Under the pieces are notes generated by a model, which was not told the DNA's origin, ran no database searches, and saw nothing but the letters and a program-made list of their open reading frames with translations. A stretch of DNA of 64,000 bases from Nitrincola sp048264025 (GTDB lineage Bacteria; Pseudomonadota; Gammaproteobacteria; Pseudomonadales; Balneatricaceae). Below are positions 17,328 to 25,748 of the stretch, piece after piece (position 1 is the stretch's first letter; every line of letters begins with the position of its first letter). Position numbers and translations under genes: made by a program. The stretch spans positions 22,016-86,015 of the forward strand of contig NZ_JBLXDN010000017.1 of assembly GCF_048264025.1 (NCBI RefSeq). The letters run 5' to 3'.

Positions 17328-17914
17328 TGACAAAAGAGCCTCGATTAATCAATGGTAAGTCAATTATTAACTTTCTTTTAATAGGACTATGCTCATCCCT
17401 AATTTTTTTTCTAACGGCTTCGTGGGGTTTTAACATCTATATCAATGACACCAATAGGTATTATGAAGCAGCAAACTCTCTTGAACCTTTATTAATCACA
17501 CACACAACCACTCATGGTTTTTTAATTGGTGCATTTGGTATTTTTATATTAGCCTCAATACTACTTAACTCTACACTATGGAAAGTTTTTGAATGTAATA
17601 AAATGGCTCTCCATGTTAAAACTGAAAAAATATTAGTAGCTTGCTTTATAGCCGCTTTTTTTTTAATGGCCCCAATAACAATTGGGGGTCATTTTCTTAC
17701 CAAATATCAAATAACACAAAAAGGCTATTACTACTGCGGCAGCCTAAGACTCAAAGATCGTTTCCGTGGTGCCTTCGTGCTAGAAGAGGTAGATTGCTAT
17801 GACGACCATCTACAACGAATCATGTTGCAATACGGCAAAAATAATCAGCTAATCCTTGAAGAGGCCCATCGGTATTTGCGGGAAAAGCAAAAAACACAAG
17901 CAGAGCAGGGTTAG
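17327..17914 (+). CDS. Unknown small multi-pass membrane protein, possible immunity protein
   Basis: A 195-aa protein with three or four predicted membrane segments: I-N-F-L-L-I-G-L-C-S-S-L near the start, F-L-I-G-A-F-G-I-F-I-L-A-S in the middle, and I-L-V-A-C-F-I-A-A-F-F-L-M-A-P. The charged cytosolic C-terminal part of about 60 residues has two cysteines (Y-Y-C-G and V-D-C-Y). Its ATG overlaps the stop of the preceding gene by 1 nt, so the two are translated together. Size and topology match immunity proteins that guard the inner membrane against pore-forming toxins, but no family is identified. AT-rich with long T runs, suggesting acquisition. Confidence 0.7.
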   Translation: MTKEPRLINGKSIINFLLIGLCSSLIFFLTASWGFNIYINDTNRYYEAANSLEPLLITHTTTHGFLIGAFGIFILASILLNSTLWKVFECNKMALHVKTEKILVACFIAAFFLMAPITIGGHFLTKYQITQKGYYYCGSLRLKDRFRGAFVLEEVDCYDDHLQRIMLQYGKNNQLILEEAHRYLREKQKTQAEQG

Positions 17915-17958
17915 TAACTATTTAATCTACGCATCCTGTTGGATGGTATCGATAACTC

Positions 17959-18021
17959 GGCTGACGGTCACTTCAAAGAGATTCCACCACCCCGCCACAT
18001 CCTTGTACCAGCTTAAAGATA
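17959..18021. repeat. Decayed second copy of the urtE-downstream repeat (copy 2)
   Basis: Compared with 16111-16174, this 63-bp stretch shares most bases (about four in five by eye, one indel), including GACGGTCACT-like, CCACCACCCCGCC and CCAGCTTAAA words. It is in the same orientation. The left arm survives only as TGGTATCG (17944-17951). The two copies bracket the unknown membrane gene pair. Confidence 0.65.
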
Positions 18022-18061
18022 AGGGCATGGTCATGGATCATTAAAACTGTAAAATAATGAA

Positions 18062-18087
18062 CATAGTGGTAAGCACCTACCACTATG
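18062..18087. repeat. Perfect 10-bp hairpin upstream of dinD
   Basis: CATAGTGGTA and TACCACTATG pair perfectly across the 6-nt loop AGCACC, about 75 nt before the dinD start. It could be a protein-binding dyad or a terminator lacking a T-run. The rest of 17915-18161 shows nothing coding. Confidence 0.5.
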
Positions 18088-18161
18088 GCATCCGAAACAA
18101 GGAAACGCTGGAGAAAAATTTCATGGTGGGTGACCTATGAATAGCATGCAATGAGTGCGAC

Positions 18162-19007
18162 ATGAAAAATGAACTGGTTTATACACTGACAGAGAGCTTT
18201 GAAAGCCACGCCCAACAGACGGAAAATGGCGTAGAGTTTTGGCTAGCAAGGGATGTGCAACACCTGCTTGGCTATAGTGAGTGGCGTAATTTTTTGTCTG
18301 CAATAACCAAGGCAAAAACGGCCTGCGAAATCTCTGAACAAGATGTCGGAAACCATTTTGTTGACGTCAACAAAATGGTTGAACTCGGCTCTGGCAGTCA
18401 ACGCGAAATCAATGACATCATGCTAACTCGTTACGCCTGCTATCTGATTGCACAAAATGGTGATTCCAGAAAGCAGGAAATAGCTTTCGCTCAAACCTAT
18501 TTTGCAATGCAGACCCGGAAAGCAGAGTTAATAGAGCAACATATTCTGGAAGCAGAAAGGGTTTCAGCTCGTAAAAAGCTGTCTGCATCCGAGTCAGAGC
18601 TTTCAGACATAATTTATGAACAGACAGGTGGCAACCAAAACTTTGCCCTGATACGCAGCAAAGGCGATGCTGCTCTGTTTGGCAAAAGTACCCAAGCAAT
18701 GAAAGCTCAGTGGCAAGTACCAGATAAACGTCCTTTAGCAGATTTTGCCCCCACAATCATTCTTAAAGCTAAAGACTTTGCCACCGAGATCACCATACAC
18801 AACGCCCGTGAACAGACAATGCAAAGTGAGCCGCAAATATCACAAGAGCATGTCACTAACAACCAAGCCGTGCGCCAGACATTACTGAGTCGCGGCATTC
18901 GTCCAGAAAGCCTGCCTCCCGGTGAAGATGTTAAAAAGGTAGAGCGCCGCCTAGCATCGACAGAAAAACAAGCGATTAAAAATCCAGACGGGCTGGAGGA
19001 GCAATGA
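18162..19007 (+). CDS. dinD: DNA-damage-inducible protein D (DinD) homologue
   Basis: A 281-aa DinD homologue. The N-terminal Bro-N-like domain shows F-W-L-A-R-D-V-Q-H-L-L-G-Y-S-E-W-R-N-F, then R-Y-A-C-Y-L-I-A-Q-N-G-D and Q-T-Y-F-A-M-Q-T-R. The C-terminal part has the T-G-G-N-Q-N-F-A-L-I-R-S-K-G-D-A-A-L-F-G region typical of DinD. E. coli DinD is SOS-induced and modulates RecA, but no clear LexA box was found here. DinD genes travel in accessory regions, which fits the neighbouring repeats and unknown membrane pair. Confidence 0.88.
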   Translation: MKNELVYTLTESFESHAQQTENGVEFWLARDVQHLLGYSEWRNFLSAITKAKTACEISEQDVGNHFVDVNKMVELGSGSQREINDIMLTRYACYLIAQNGDSRKQEIAFAQTYFAMQTRKAELIEQHILEAERVSARKKLSASESELSDIIYEQTGGNQNFALIRSKGDAALFGKSTQAMKAQWQVPDKRPLADFAPTIILKAKDFATEITIHNAREQTMQSEPQISQEHVTNNQAVRQTLLSRGIRPESLPPGEDVKKVERRLASTEKQAIKNPDGLEEQ

Positions 19008-19073
19008 ACAAAAATAGAGCTTTAGTCACCTGCTGAAACTTCCTAACTATTGAAATGTGTGAATAAGCACTCA

Positions 19074-19104
19074 CCGAACAGGAGTGTATTAATCTCCTGT
19101 TCGG
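19074..19104. terminator. Convergent terminator hairpin between dinD and the TRAP operon
   Basis: A perfect 11-bp stem (CCGAACAGGAG / CTCCTGTTCGG) with a 9-nt loop lies between the dinD stop and the last codons of dctM on the opposite strand. It has no T-run but is ideally placed for bidirectional termination. Confidence 0.65.
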
Positions 19105-19111
19105 ATTGACT

Positions 19112-20386
19112 TTACTTTGACATCAAGCTGGGCAAGTAGAGTGATAATGCTGGAAACACTGCGATCAGGAACATGCACAGGAACATCGAGAACAGAAAAG
19201 GAATCATGGCTTTGAACAGGGTTCCCATCGGCAGGTTCGCTGCTGTCATGGCGATATACAGACCCGGTCCGACTGGCGGTGTGACTAAACCGATGAGTGT
19301 TGCCAGGCTGATGACCACACCAAAGTGGATTGGATCTATCCCATAGGTCAAGGCAGCGGGGAGGATAATCGGTACGATAACGATCATCACGCTGATACTT
19401 TCCAGGAACATGCCCAGCAGAATTACCAGCAAATACACCAGCAACAGAAACAACAGCGGTGAACTGGTCACATTCGAGATATGTCCTACCAGCATATCAG
19501 GCACCCCTTCAAAAGAGAGCGCCCAACCAAACACTGAAGCGACCGCAATCAAACCGGTAATGGTTGCTGTATTCACGGCAACAGAGCCAAAAATGCCCGG
19601 TAAATCGCTTAACTTAATGCTTTTGTAAATAACAGCACCGATAATGAACGACATAATGGAGGCAATGGCACCGGCTTCTGTCGGCGTCATAATGCCCAGA
19701 ATAATACATACAATAATGGTGATTGGGATACTGCCGGGTAATAAACCATTGATCAGTTCTTTACGCACATTTTTATGTTCCAGGTGCTCACCTGCCGGTA
19801 AGCCCTTAACAAGTCCGGTCAGGAAAATGACCAGTGCAAAGCCGGAAATAATCAGAATGCCTGGCAAAATCCCGGCAATAAACAGCGCTGAAATAGGCTG
19901 ATAAGCTACCACACCATAAATGATCATCAGCATAGACGGTGGAATAATGGGCCCCAGCAGGCCTCCGGACATAGTCACTGCCGCCGCAAACTCTTTTTTA
20001 TAGCCTTTCTCTACCATGGTTGGGATCATCAACCGGCTCATTACCGAAATCTGTGCAGTTGCCGACCCCAGAATGGATGCTGCCATCGCGTTGGTCATCA
20101 GGTTGACATAGGCCAGTCCACCACGAAAACCACCCACAAATACATCGGCTGCACTCATCAGCCGAGTCGTTAAGCCGCCTTTATTCATTAGTTCACCGAC
20201 CAGCATAAATAGAGGTATCGCCAGTAAACCATTCTGATTGAGTGAACCATAGAGCTGTATTGGCAGGGAGCTAAGCAGTATGACCAGATCCGCCTGATCC
20301 AAAAACACCAGAGTACCCAGAAGCAGGGTAATAAAAATAGGTAAGCCAACCAGTAGCGTGACCAGAAAAACAATCAAGGTAATCAT
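19112..20386 (-). CDS. TRAP transporter large permease (DctM family)
   Basis: A 424-aa integral membrane protein with about 12 helices, normal DctM length. Typical words are F-I-T-L-L-L-G, L-F-M-L-V-G-E-L-M-N-K-G-G-L, G-L-L-G-P-I-I-P-P-S and G-L-V-T-P-P-V-G-P. It overlaps the small permease gene by 4 nt. The substrate is probably 3-hydroxybenzoate, gentisate or a related aromatic acid, because it forms the end of the gentisate operon (inference). Confidence 0.92.
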   Translation of the reverse strand: MITLIVFLVTLLVGLPIFITLLLGTLVFLDQADLVILLSSLPIQLYGSLNQNGLLAIPLFMLVGELMNKGGLTTRLMSAADVFVGGFRGGLAYVNLMTNAMAASILGSATAQISVMSRLMIPTMVEKGYKKEFAAAVTMSGGLLGPIIPPSMLMIIYGVVAYQPISALFIAGILPGILIISGFALVIFLTGLVKGLPAGEHLEHKNVRKELINGLLPGSIPITIIVCIILGIMTPTEAGAIASIMSFIIGAVIYKSIKLSDLPGIFGSVAVNTATITGLIAVASVFGWALSFEGVPDMLVGHISNVTSSPLLFLLLVYLLVILLGMFLESISVMIVIVPIILPAALTYGIDPIHFGVVISLATLIGLVTPPVGPGLYIAMTAANLPMGTLFKAMIPFLFSMFLCMFLIAVFPALSLYLPSLMSK

Positions 20387-20880
20387 GATGTAAACTCCTG
20401 CCCTTTTTCAATCGGTAGCAGCAGCTTGACCAACTGATGAAATACCATGCAGTAGAAAGAAGCAACCAACAGCGCGTAGTTATACCAGCGCGGTAATTGC
20501 GTGGTTGGTGAAACATCGATTCGCGTCATCGGATCCAGAATCCACTCTGTAGCGAAGTAACAGATCACACCCAGCACCAGCAACGTAATCAGCTGCAGTA
20601 TCCGTTCCACTAACCAGTAAAGCTTTGTGTTCAGATGTAACAGAATAAAATCCACTCGTACCAGTTTTGCGCTATAGAGCAAATAACTGGCGCCAATAAA
20701 AGTGGTCGCTATCAGGATCTGTACGGAAACCTCCTCGGCCCAGAAGAGTGGGCTACTGAAGAAGTAGCGTAAAATCACCTGTGCAGTCAGTATCAAAGTG
20801 AGGGCTGCCATTAACAGCATCAATATCAGGTATTCAAGCCTGGCTACAGATGCATCTACTTTTCTAATTAGTGTGCGCAT
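20383..20880 (-). CDS. TRAP transporter small permease (DctQ family)
   Basis: A 165-aa protein with four membrane helices, matching DctQ in length and layout; F-W-A-E-E-V-S-V-Q-I-L-I-A is the characteristic E-E-motif segment of helix 2. It lies between the binding protein and the large permease genes on the same strand, overlapping the latter by 4 nt. Confidence 0.88.
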   Translation of the reverse strand: MRTLIRKVDASVARLEYLILMLLMAALTLILTAQVILRYFFSSPLFWAEEVSVQILIATTFIGASYLLYSAKLVRVDFILLHLNTKLYWLVERILQLITLLVLGVICYFATEWILDPMTRIDVSPTTQLPRWYNYALLVASFYCMVFHQLVKLLLPIEKGQEFTS

Positions 20881-20922
20881 ATATACCTCAAAGGGGCCAC
20901 CAGGACCCCATCACGCTCAGGC

Positions 20923-21894
20923 TCAACGGGCCTGTTGATCGTAGAACATTTGAATATCTGCGTTCCCGGTAGTGTAAGTCTCTGTAATCTGTTTGATCAC
21001 CGGTTCAAGTTCAGTCACATCAAATTCAGCTATATTGACGCCCTGCTCCTGCAGAAAGGCCAGGTTTGACAACTCGGCTTCTGCCTGCTGCTTAAAGCCC
21101 CAGGCTTCCGCTTCTTTAAACGAGCGCATCACCATAGCGCGGTAATCATCATCCAGCGAATCCCACCAGCGCTTCGAAGCCACCACTACACCCGGAAAAG
21201 CCATATGGTTAGTTAATGTCAGATGAGGTGCCTGCTGATACATTCTCAACCCCACTACTATATCCAGATCAACATCCACCGCATCCAGCAGATTGGTGGT
21301 TAAGGCTGAAGATACATCACCAATGGCCAGGGCTGTCGGTGCAGCCCCCAGCGCACTCCACCAGTCGTTATAGAGCTTGTTAGGGAAAGAGCGGATTTTT
21401 TTATTATGAAAATCCTCAACACTGTTCATGGGTCGGGTCGACAGGACATGGCGCATACCGGCCAGCGTATAACCCAGTCCAACCAGGCGCTGATCCTGCA
21501 GATCATCGAGCAGCTTTTGTGCGATCGGCGACTCCGTTGCCACAGCGGCCGCCTCAACATCTTCAAATATACCCGGCAGGAACCAGGCATTCATCGCTTC
21601 GGAACGATTCGCCAGGCTGCCCGCCGTCAACACGGCCAGCTGTATCCCACCCGACTGCAGCAGGGCAATCATCTGATCATCACCCCCTAACTGCGAGAGG
21701 GGAAATATATTGATCGAATGCTCGCCTGCTGATTCACGCTGCAGGTTCTCATTAAATCGCTCTGACACCTGATGCCAGATATGGGTTGGAGGGGTCACAT
21801 GCCCCAGGCGCAGACGTTCAGCCTGCACACTGGAGCTGAGAGTAACCAGTGCCGTTAATGCCGCCACTGCAAAGGATTTTTTAACTGACAACAT
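20923..21894 (-). CDS. TRAP transporter substrate-binding protein (DctP family)
   Basis: A 323-aa periplasmic binding protein. A signal peptide ends near V-Q-A (about residue 25) and the mature start R-L-R-L-G-H-V-T-P-P is DctP-like. The long helix region contains R-S-F-P-N-K-L-Y-N-D-W-W, where the substrate-carboxylate-binding Arg of DctP proteins falls. It starts the TRAP part of the gentisate operon, 44 nt after the fumarylpyruvate hydrolase gene. Confidence 0.92.
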   Translation of the reverse strand: MLSVKKSFAVAALTALVTLSSSVQAERLRLGHVTPPTHIWHQVSERFNENLQRESAGEHSINIFPLSQLGGDDQMIALLQSGGIQLAVLTAGSLANRSEAMNAWFLPGIFEDVEAAAVATESPIAQKLLDDLQDQRLVGLGYTLAGMRHVLSTRPMNSVEDFHNKKIRSFPNKLYNDWWSALGAAPTALAIGDVSSALTTNLLDAVDVDLDIVVGLRMYQQAPHLTLTNHMAFPGVVVASKRWWDSLDDDYRAMVMRSFKEAEAWGFKQQAEAELSNLAFLQEQGVNIAEFDVTELEPVIKQITETYTTGNADIQMFYDQQAR

Positions 21895-21938
21895 AGTCTG
21901 TACTCCTGAGATTTATTATTTTAATCAGTAAGTTGTAT

Positions 21939-22640
21939 TTATTTCAGTATCGTCAATGCAATATCACCCAGTCCGGCAATGCGTCCGGTGATTGTATCGC
22001 CAGCGACAACCGGGCCTACACCCTCCGGCGTACCGGTATAGATCAGGTCACCGGGTTGCAGGTGATAAAACTTTGACAGATGAGCAATGATCTCCTGCAC
22101 ATTCCAGATCAGCATATCCAGGTCTGACTGTTGCTTCGTTTCACCATTCACCTCCAACTCAATCACCCCAGAGGTGATCAGACCGGATTCACTTTTGGGT
22201 ACAATCGCTGACAAGATAGCGGACTCTTCAAAGTCTTTACCCAGATCCCAGGGTCGTCCGGTTTCACGCGCCTTAAGCTGCAGGTCACGGCGAGTCATAT
22301 CCAGGCCACAGGCATAACCATAAATCAGCTCGTTGGCATCCTCTTCTGACACTTCAAAGCCGGCTTTACCTATCGCCACAACAAACTCCATCTCGTAATG
22401 GTAGTTAGCCGTTTGCGGTGGGTAGTCTATGGCACTGCCTGATGCCACCAGAGCACTCGGGTGCTTGGTGAAATAAAACGGCTCCTGTTTGGTCTTGTCT
22501 ACACTCACACCCATCTCTGCCGCATGGGCAAGGTAGTTACGCCCCACACAGAAAATTCGCTTCACCGGGTACTTTTCTTCACGGCCCTGAATATCAGCCA
22601 GTACAGGCTCGGCAGCGGGAAATAATAATTTTGCAGTCAT
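21939..22640 (-). CDS. Fumarylacetoacetate-hydrolase family protein, probable fumarylpyruvate hydrolase
   Basis: A 233-aa FAH-fold enzyme expected to split fumarylpyruvate into fumarate and pyruvate, the last step of the gentisate route. It shows F-C-V-G-R-N-Y-L-A-H-A-A-E-M-G, the metal-binding E-M-E-F-V-V-A-I-G, G-Y-A-C-G-L-D-M-T-R-R-D-L-Q and T-G-T-P-E-G-V-G-P-V. Length matches NagK-type enzymes (about 230 aa). The assignment to this FAH subfamily comes from its place directly after gentisate dioxygenase. Confidence 0.9.
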   Translation of the reverse strand: MTAKLLFPAAEPVLADIQGREEKYPVKRIFCVGRNYLAHAAEMGVSVDKTKQEPFYFTKHPSALVASGSAIDYPPQTANYHYEMEFVVAIGKAGFEVSEEDANELIYGYACGLDMTRRDLQLKARETGRPWDLGKDFEESAILSAIVPKSESGLITSGVIELEVNGETKQQSDLDMLIWNVQEIIAHLSKFYHLQPGDLIYTGTPEGVGPVVAGDTITGRIAGLGDIALTILK

Positions 22641-22658
22641 CTCATCTCTCTCTTTGAA

Positions 22659-23690
22659 TTAATAGATGCCCAGATACTGGTGCAACGGGGATTCATCGGC
22701 AGTAATCAGAAAGGCCGGGGCCTCACTATTGGTATTACTGAAGGTAATATCGCTGTAACCCGGCGCCGAGAGGGTGTCTTTTTCAACCCACTGCAGTGCA
22801 GTACCCTGATCTACACTCAGGCTTCCCTGGCCTTCAACCACATGAAAAATACAGGGTGTGGTGCGCCTGGGCAGACTGATCACTTCACCAGGCCGGAGCA
22901 TGATGGCGCCAAAGCCAATACTCGGGAACAGGCTCTTGCCATTTTCCGGATTGACATAACTGATACGCAGCAACCCTTCGGCGTAATGCGTGGCCATTTC
23001 TACCAGACAGGCGCGGGTTTTCTGCCAGGGATAGCGCAGCATCGGAGCGGTTTGGGTATCCCGCTCAAAGTTGATGTTCGGAACCACACCCGCGGCACTG
23101 TAATCAGCAAAAGACTTGTCGCGTGCCAGGCTGGGGACCTGTGGTTGCCCTTCCATCGCCCAGGAGCCTTCCAGCTGATAGATCAATGGCAGGTCCAGCA
23201 CATCCAGCCAGACAATCGGACCTTCTCCCTCATGGTGATGTTCATGCCACTTACCGGCGGGGGTCAGAATCAGGTCACCTCGCTCCATGCGACAAGGCTC
23301 TCCATCAACGGTGGTAAAAGCGCCCTCACCCTCTACTATAATGCGTACCGCATTCGGGGTATGACGATGGTTGGGTGCTGTTTCACCGGGCAGTATCAAT
23401 TGCAGTCCCATGTAGATACTCGGCGTCGCCTGCATATTACTGAGACCATGGCCGGGATTAGCCAATACCAACACCCGGCGTTCGGCTTTTTCCATGGGAG
23501 TCAGTTGACCGGCTTCCAGCAAGAGCGGACGTATAGTTTGATAGTCCCAACACAGCGTACCGGTTTTTCTAGTAGGAACCCTGGGTGGCAATACCGCGCG
23601 CATATTCGGCCAGAGGGGCACCAGGTTCTTCTGAGTCAGTTGATCTCTGTATTCCTGGGGCAAGTCTTCAAGTGTGCCTAACTGATGCAT
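22659..23690 (-). CDS. Gentisate 1,2-dioxygenase
   Basis: A 343-aa bicupin Fe(II) ring-cleavage enzyme converting gentisate to maleylpyruvate. The first cupin contains H-R-H-T-P-N-A-V-R-I-I-V-E-G-E-G (iron-binding His residues) and the later H-E-H-H-H-E-G; G-L-Q-L-I-L-P-G-E precedes it. The second cupin is C-terminal (F-H-V-V-E-G-Q-G). Length agrees with known gentisate dioxygenases (about 340-350 aa). It sits between the hydroxylase and hydrolase genes of the same pathway. Confidence 0.95.
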   Translation of the reverse strand: MHQLGTLEDLPQEYRDQLTQKNLVPLWPNMRAVLPPRVPTRKTGTLCWDYQTIRPLLLEAGQLTPMEKAERRVLVLANPGHGLSNMQATPSIYMGLQLILPGETAPNHRHTPNAVRIIVEGEGAFTTVDGEPCRMERGDLILTPAGKWHEHHHEGEGPIVWLDVLDLPLIYQLEGSWAMEGQPQVPSLARDKSFADYSAAGVVPNINFERDTQTAPMLRYPWQKTRACLVEMATHYAEGLLRISYVNPENGKSLFPSIGFGAIMLRPGEVISLPRRTTPCIFHVVEGQGSLSVDQGTALQWVEKDTLSAPGYSDITFSNTNSEAPAFLITADESPLHQYLGIY

Positions 23691-23732
23691 GTTTTTATCC
23701 TCTTATAAACTTCAGCAACTGTAACGTATCGC

Positions 23733-24941
23733 TTATTGACCCGGCTGATTCAGACAGTTATCCACATTCCAGCTGTACAGCCACTCAACCGCATCATAAA
23801 AACGCTGCTGTGAACGACCAGCCCAAAGTGAATTGCGAACCTGACGTTCAACGCCTTTGGCATGATACAAACGTCCCATTTCCCGGGCACTCCAGACCAC
23901 ACGGGCGGTACGTGGGATACGGATGGATTCATACAGGCGGAAGGCACTGGCCAGATCCTGATCACAGCTTTCAATCGCCTTACCCAGAGTCACGGCATCT
24001 TCCAGTGCCATACACGCACCCTGTGCCAGATACTGTGTCATGGGGTGAGCGGCATCTCCCAACAGGGTGACAACACCCTCACCCCAGTGTTCGACCGGTT
24101 CGCGATCCGCCGTTGCCCAGCGACGCCAGGATTTTGGCAAATCAAGCAGACGACGAGGGGTAGAATGTATGCCTTCAAAATAGGACAACACCTCTTCTTT
24201 ACTGCCCTCGGTGACGCTCCATTCTTCCTTATTGCGGCTGTGGAAGGTCACAACGATGTTGTACTCCTTGCCACCACGCAGCGGATACTGCACCAGGTGG
24301 CAACGTGGGCCAGCCCAAAGCACCGGGGCATTGGCATGCATATCTTCAGGAATTTCAGAGGCATCAACGACGGCGCGGTAGACAACATGGCCCGTGACTC
24401 GCGCCTCATCACCGATCAGGGTTTCACGTACGACAGAACGCACACCATCGGCACCCAACAAAGCATCAGCGGTAAATTGATTACCCTGGGTATCCGTCAC
24501 CACCACACCTGAGTCGGTTGTTTCATAACGTCCAATACGGGTCGACGTGCGGAACTTAATCAACGGATGTTTTTCAACCGCCTCAAGGATCGAAAGGTGA
24601 ATATCAGCACGGTGGATAACACCATAAGGGTTACCAAAGCGTTCCCGAAACGCAGGGCCGACATCGATGCGACCAATTTCTTTGGCATCTACCGCATCCA
24701 TCATAGTCATATGGTCGGTAAATACAGAGCGATTACGGGCCGCTTCACCGACACCTAAAGCGTCTAGCGCAGCATAGGCATTCGGGCCCAACTGGATTCC
24801 TGCACCTATTTCTGCAATCTGTTCAGCCTGCTCAAGCAGTTCAACTTCGATGCCCTGAGACGTCAACGCCATCGCTGCAGCCAGACCACCGATACCGCCT
24901 CCGACAACAATGACTTTTTGTTTTTTTGCAGTTGAGTTCAT
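23733..24941 (-). CDS. FAD-dependent monooxygenase, probable 3-hydroxybenzoate 6-hydroxylase
   Basis: A 402-aa class A flavin monooxygenase. The FAD/NADH fingerprint G-G-G-I-G-G-L-A-A-A is at about residues 14-23, D-A-L-L-G-A-D-G-V-R-S at about 160-170, and the second FAD motif L-L-G-D-A-A-H-P-M-T-Q-Y near 290. The H-P-M motif and length fit the salicylate/3-hydroxybenzoate hydroxylase group. Neighbouring gentisate dioxygenase means the product should be gentisate, so 3-hydroxybenzoate 6-hydroxylase is preferred over salicylate 5-hydroxylase, which is multi-component. Confidence 0.88.
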   Translation of the reverse strand: MNSTAKKQKVIVVGGGIGGLAAAMALTSQGIEVELLEQAEQIAEIGAGIQLGPNAYAALDALGVGEAARNRSVFTDHMTMMDAVDAKEIGRIDVGPAFRERFGNPYGVIHRADIHLSILEAVEKHPLIKFRTSTRIGRYETTDSGVVVTDTQGNQFTADALLGADGVRSVVRETLIGDEARVTGHVVYRAVVDASEIPEDMHANAPVLWAGPRCHLVQYPLRGGKEYNIVVTFHSRNKEEWSVTEGSKEEVLSYFEGIHSTPRRLLDLPKSWRRWATADREPVEHWGEGVVTLLGDAAHPMTQYLAQGACMALEDAVTLGKAIESCDQDLASAFRLYESIRIPRTARVVWSAREMGRLYHAKGVERQVRNSLWAGRSQQRFYDAVEWLYSWNVDNCLNQPGQ

Positions 24942-24989
24942 TGTTAACCTCTTATTGTTAAATGTTTGATAACACCGGATGGTGAAGGG

Positions 24990-25634
24990 TTAGCCAATAA
25001 AGTCCGGTTGTGATTTTGGCGCCGCCTGTTGAAAAGCCGGCTGCTGCTGGCAGTGGTTGTACACAGCCAACACCCTTGGATAGGCACTGAGGTCACAGCC
25101 CATTCTCTCGGCATTGGCAACCTGAGGTACCAGGCAGCAATCCGCCAGGCTCGGGGCATTACCAAAGCAATAATCGCCTGATCCGTAGCGTTGCAAAAGT
25201 GTTTCTACCGCCGTAAATCCCTCATTGATCCAATGTGTGTACCACTGGGATTTTTGCTGGTCGTTCACGCCAAAGTTCTTACTCAAATAGCCCAGTACAC
25301 GCAGGTTATTGACGGGATGCATATCGCAGGCAATAGCTGCCGACAATTCCATTACGCGTGCCTTTTCCACTTTATCCTTAGGTAACAAAGGGGACTGTGG
25401 GTAGCGCTCATCCAGATACTGAATGATCGCTAACGACTGGCTGAAGCGATTGCCATCTTCATCAATAAAATAAGGCACACCCTTTGACGGGTTCAATTCA
25501 CGATAGCTGTCTGATGATTGTTCACCGACACGTATGTTGACTCCGGTATAACGATACTCAACCCCTTTGAGTGCCAGCGCGATACGGACACGGTAGGAGG
25601 TGGAGCTGTTAAAAAAACTGTAGAGTTGTATCAT
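24990..25634 (-). CDS. Maleylpyruvate isomerase, GST zeta family
   Basis: A 214-aa glutathione-dependent isomerase turning maleylpyruvate into fumarylpyruvate. The zeta-class signature S-S-T-S-Y-R-V-R-I-A-L is at about residues 9-19, followed by L-N-P-S-K-G-V-P-Y-F and Q-S-L-A-I-I-Q-Y-L-D-E. The frame is open to 25661, but the ATG at 25634 has an AGGAG site 6 nt away and gives the normal N-terminus M-I-Q-L-Y-S-F-F. It is the first gene of the operon, divergent from the LysR gene. Confidence 0.93.
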   Translation of the reverse strand: MIQLYSFFNSSTSYRVRIALALKGVEYRYTGVNIRVGEQSSDSYRELNPSKGVPYFIDEDGNRFSQSLAIIQYLDERYPQSPLLPKDKVEKARVMELSAAIACDMHPVNNLRVLGYLSKNFGVNDQQKSQWYTHWINEGFTAVETLLQRYGSGDYCFGNAPSLADCCLVPQVANAERMGCDLSAYPRVLAVYNHCQQQPAFQQAAPKSQPDFIG

Positions 25635-25699
25635 TTTTCGCTCCTGCGCTTTTATCTGCACTTTGCATATGGCGCATTATTGACTAATCTACCCATATC

Positions 25700-25716
25700 G
25701 AATAATGATATTATTC
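25700..25716. promoter_or_regulatory. Dyad operator in the LysR/gentisate divergent promoter
   Basis: GAATAAT-GAT-ATTATTC is a perfect inverted repeat with 7-bp arms, located 32 nt before the LysR start and 65 nt before the isomerase start. It has the T-N11-A architecture of LysR sites and probably controls both directions. Confidence 0.6.
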
Positions 25717-25748
25717 CATACTGATATATTATTTTAGGTATACCAATA

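Noticed and set aside
16035..18021. Integron attC sites around the unknown gene pair
   Set aside because: The repeats lack paired RYYYAAC/GTTRRRY core sites, and no integrase or further cassettes are present.
18040..18065. Possible LexA box upstream of dinD
   Set aside because: CTGT at 18047 is followed by ACAT at a spacing of 10, which does not match CTGT-N8-ACAG. SOS control is not supported by sequence.
22680..23681. Long plus-strand open frame (333 codons) opposite gentisate dioxygenase
   Set aside because: It mirrors the clear gentisate dioxygenase on the other strand, has no recognisable domain, and has the composition of an antisense shadow.
23862..24512. Plus-strand frame opposite the 3-hydroxybenzoate hydroxylase
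   Set aside because: Antisense shadow of a canonical flavoprotein gene; no domain or start context.
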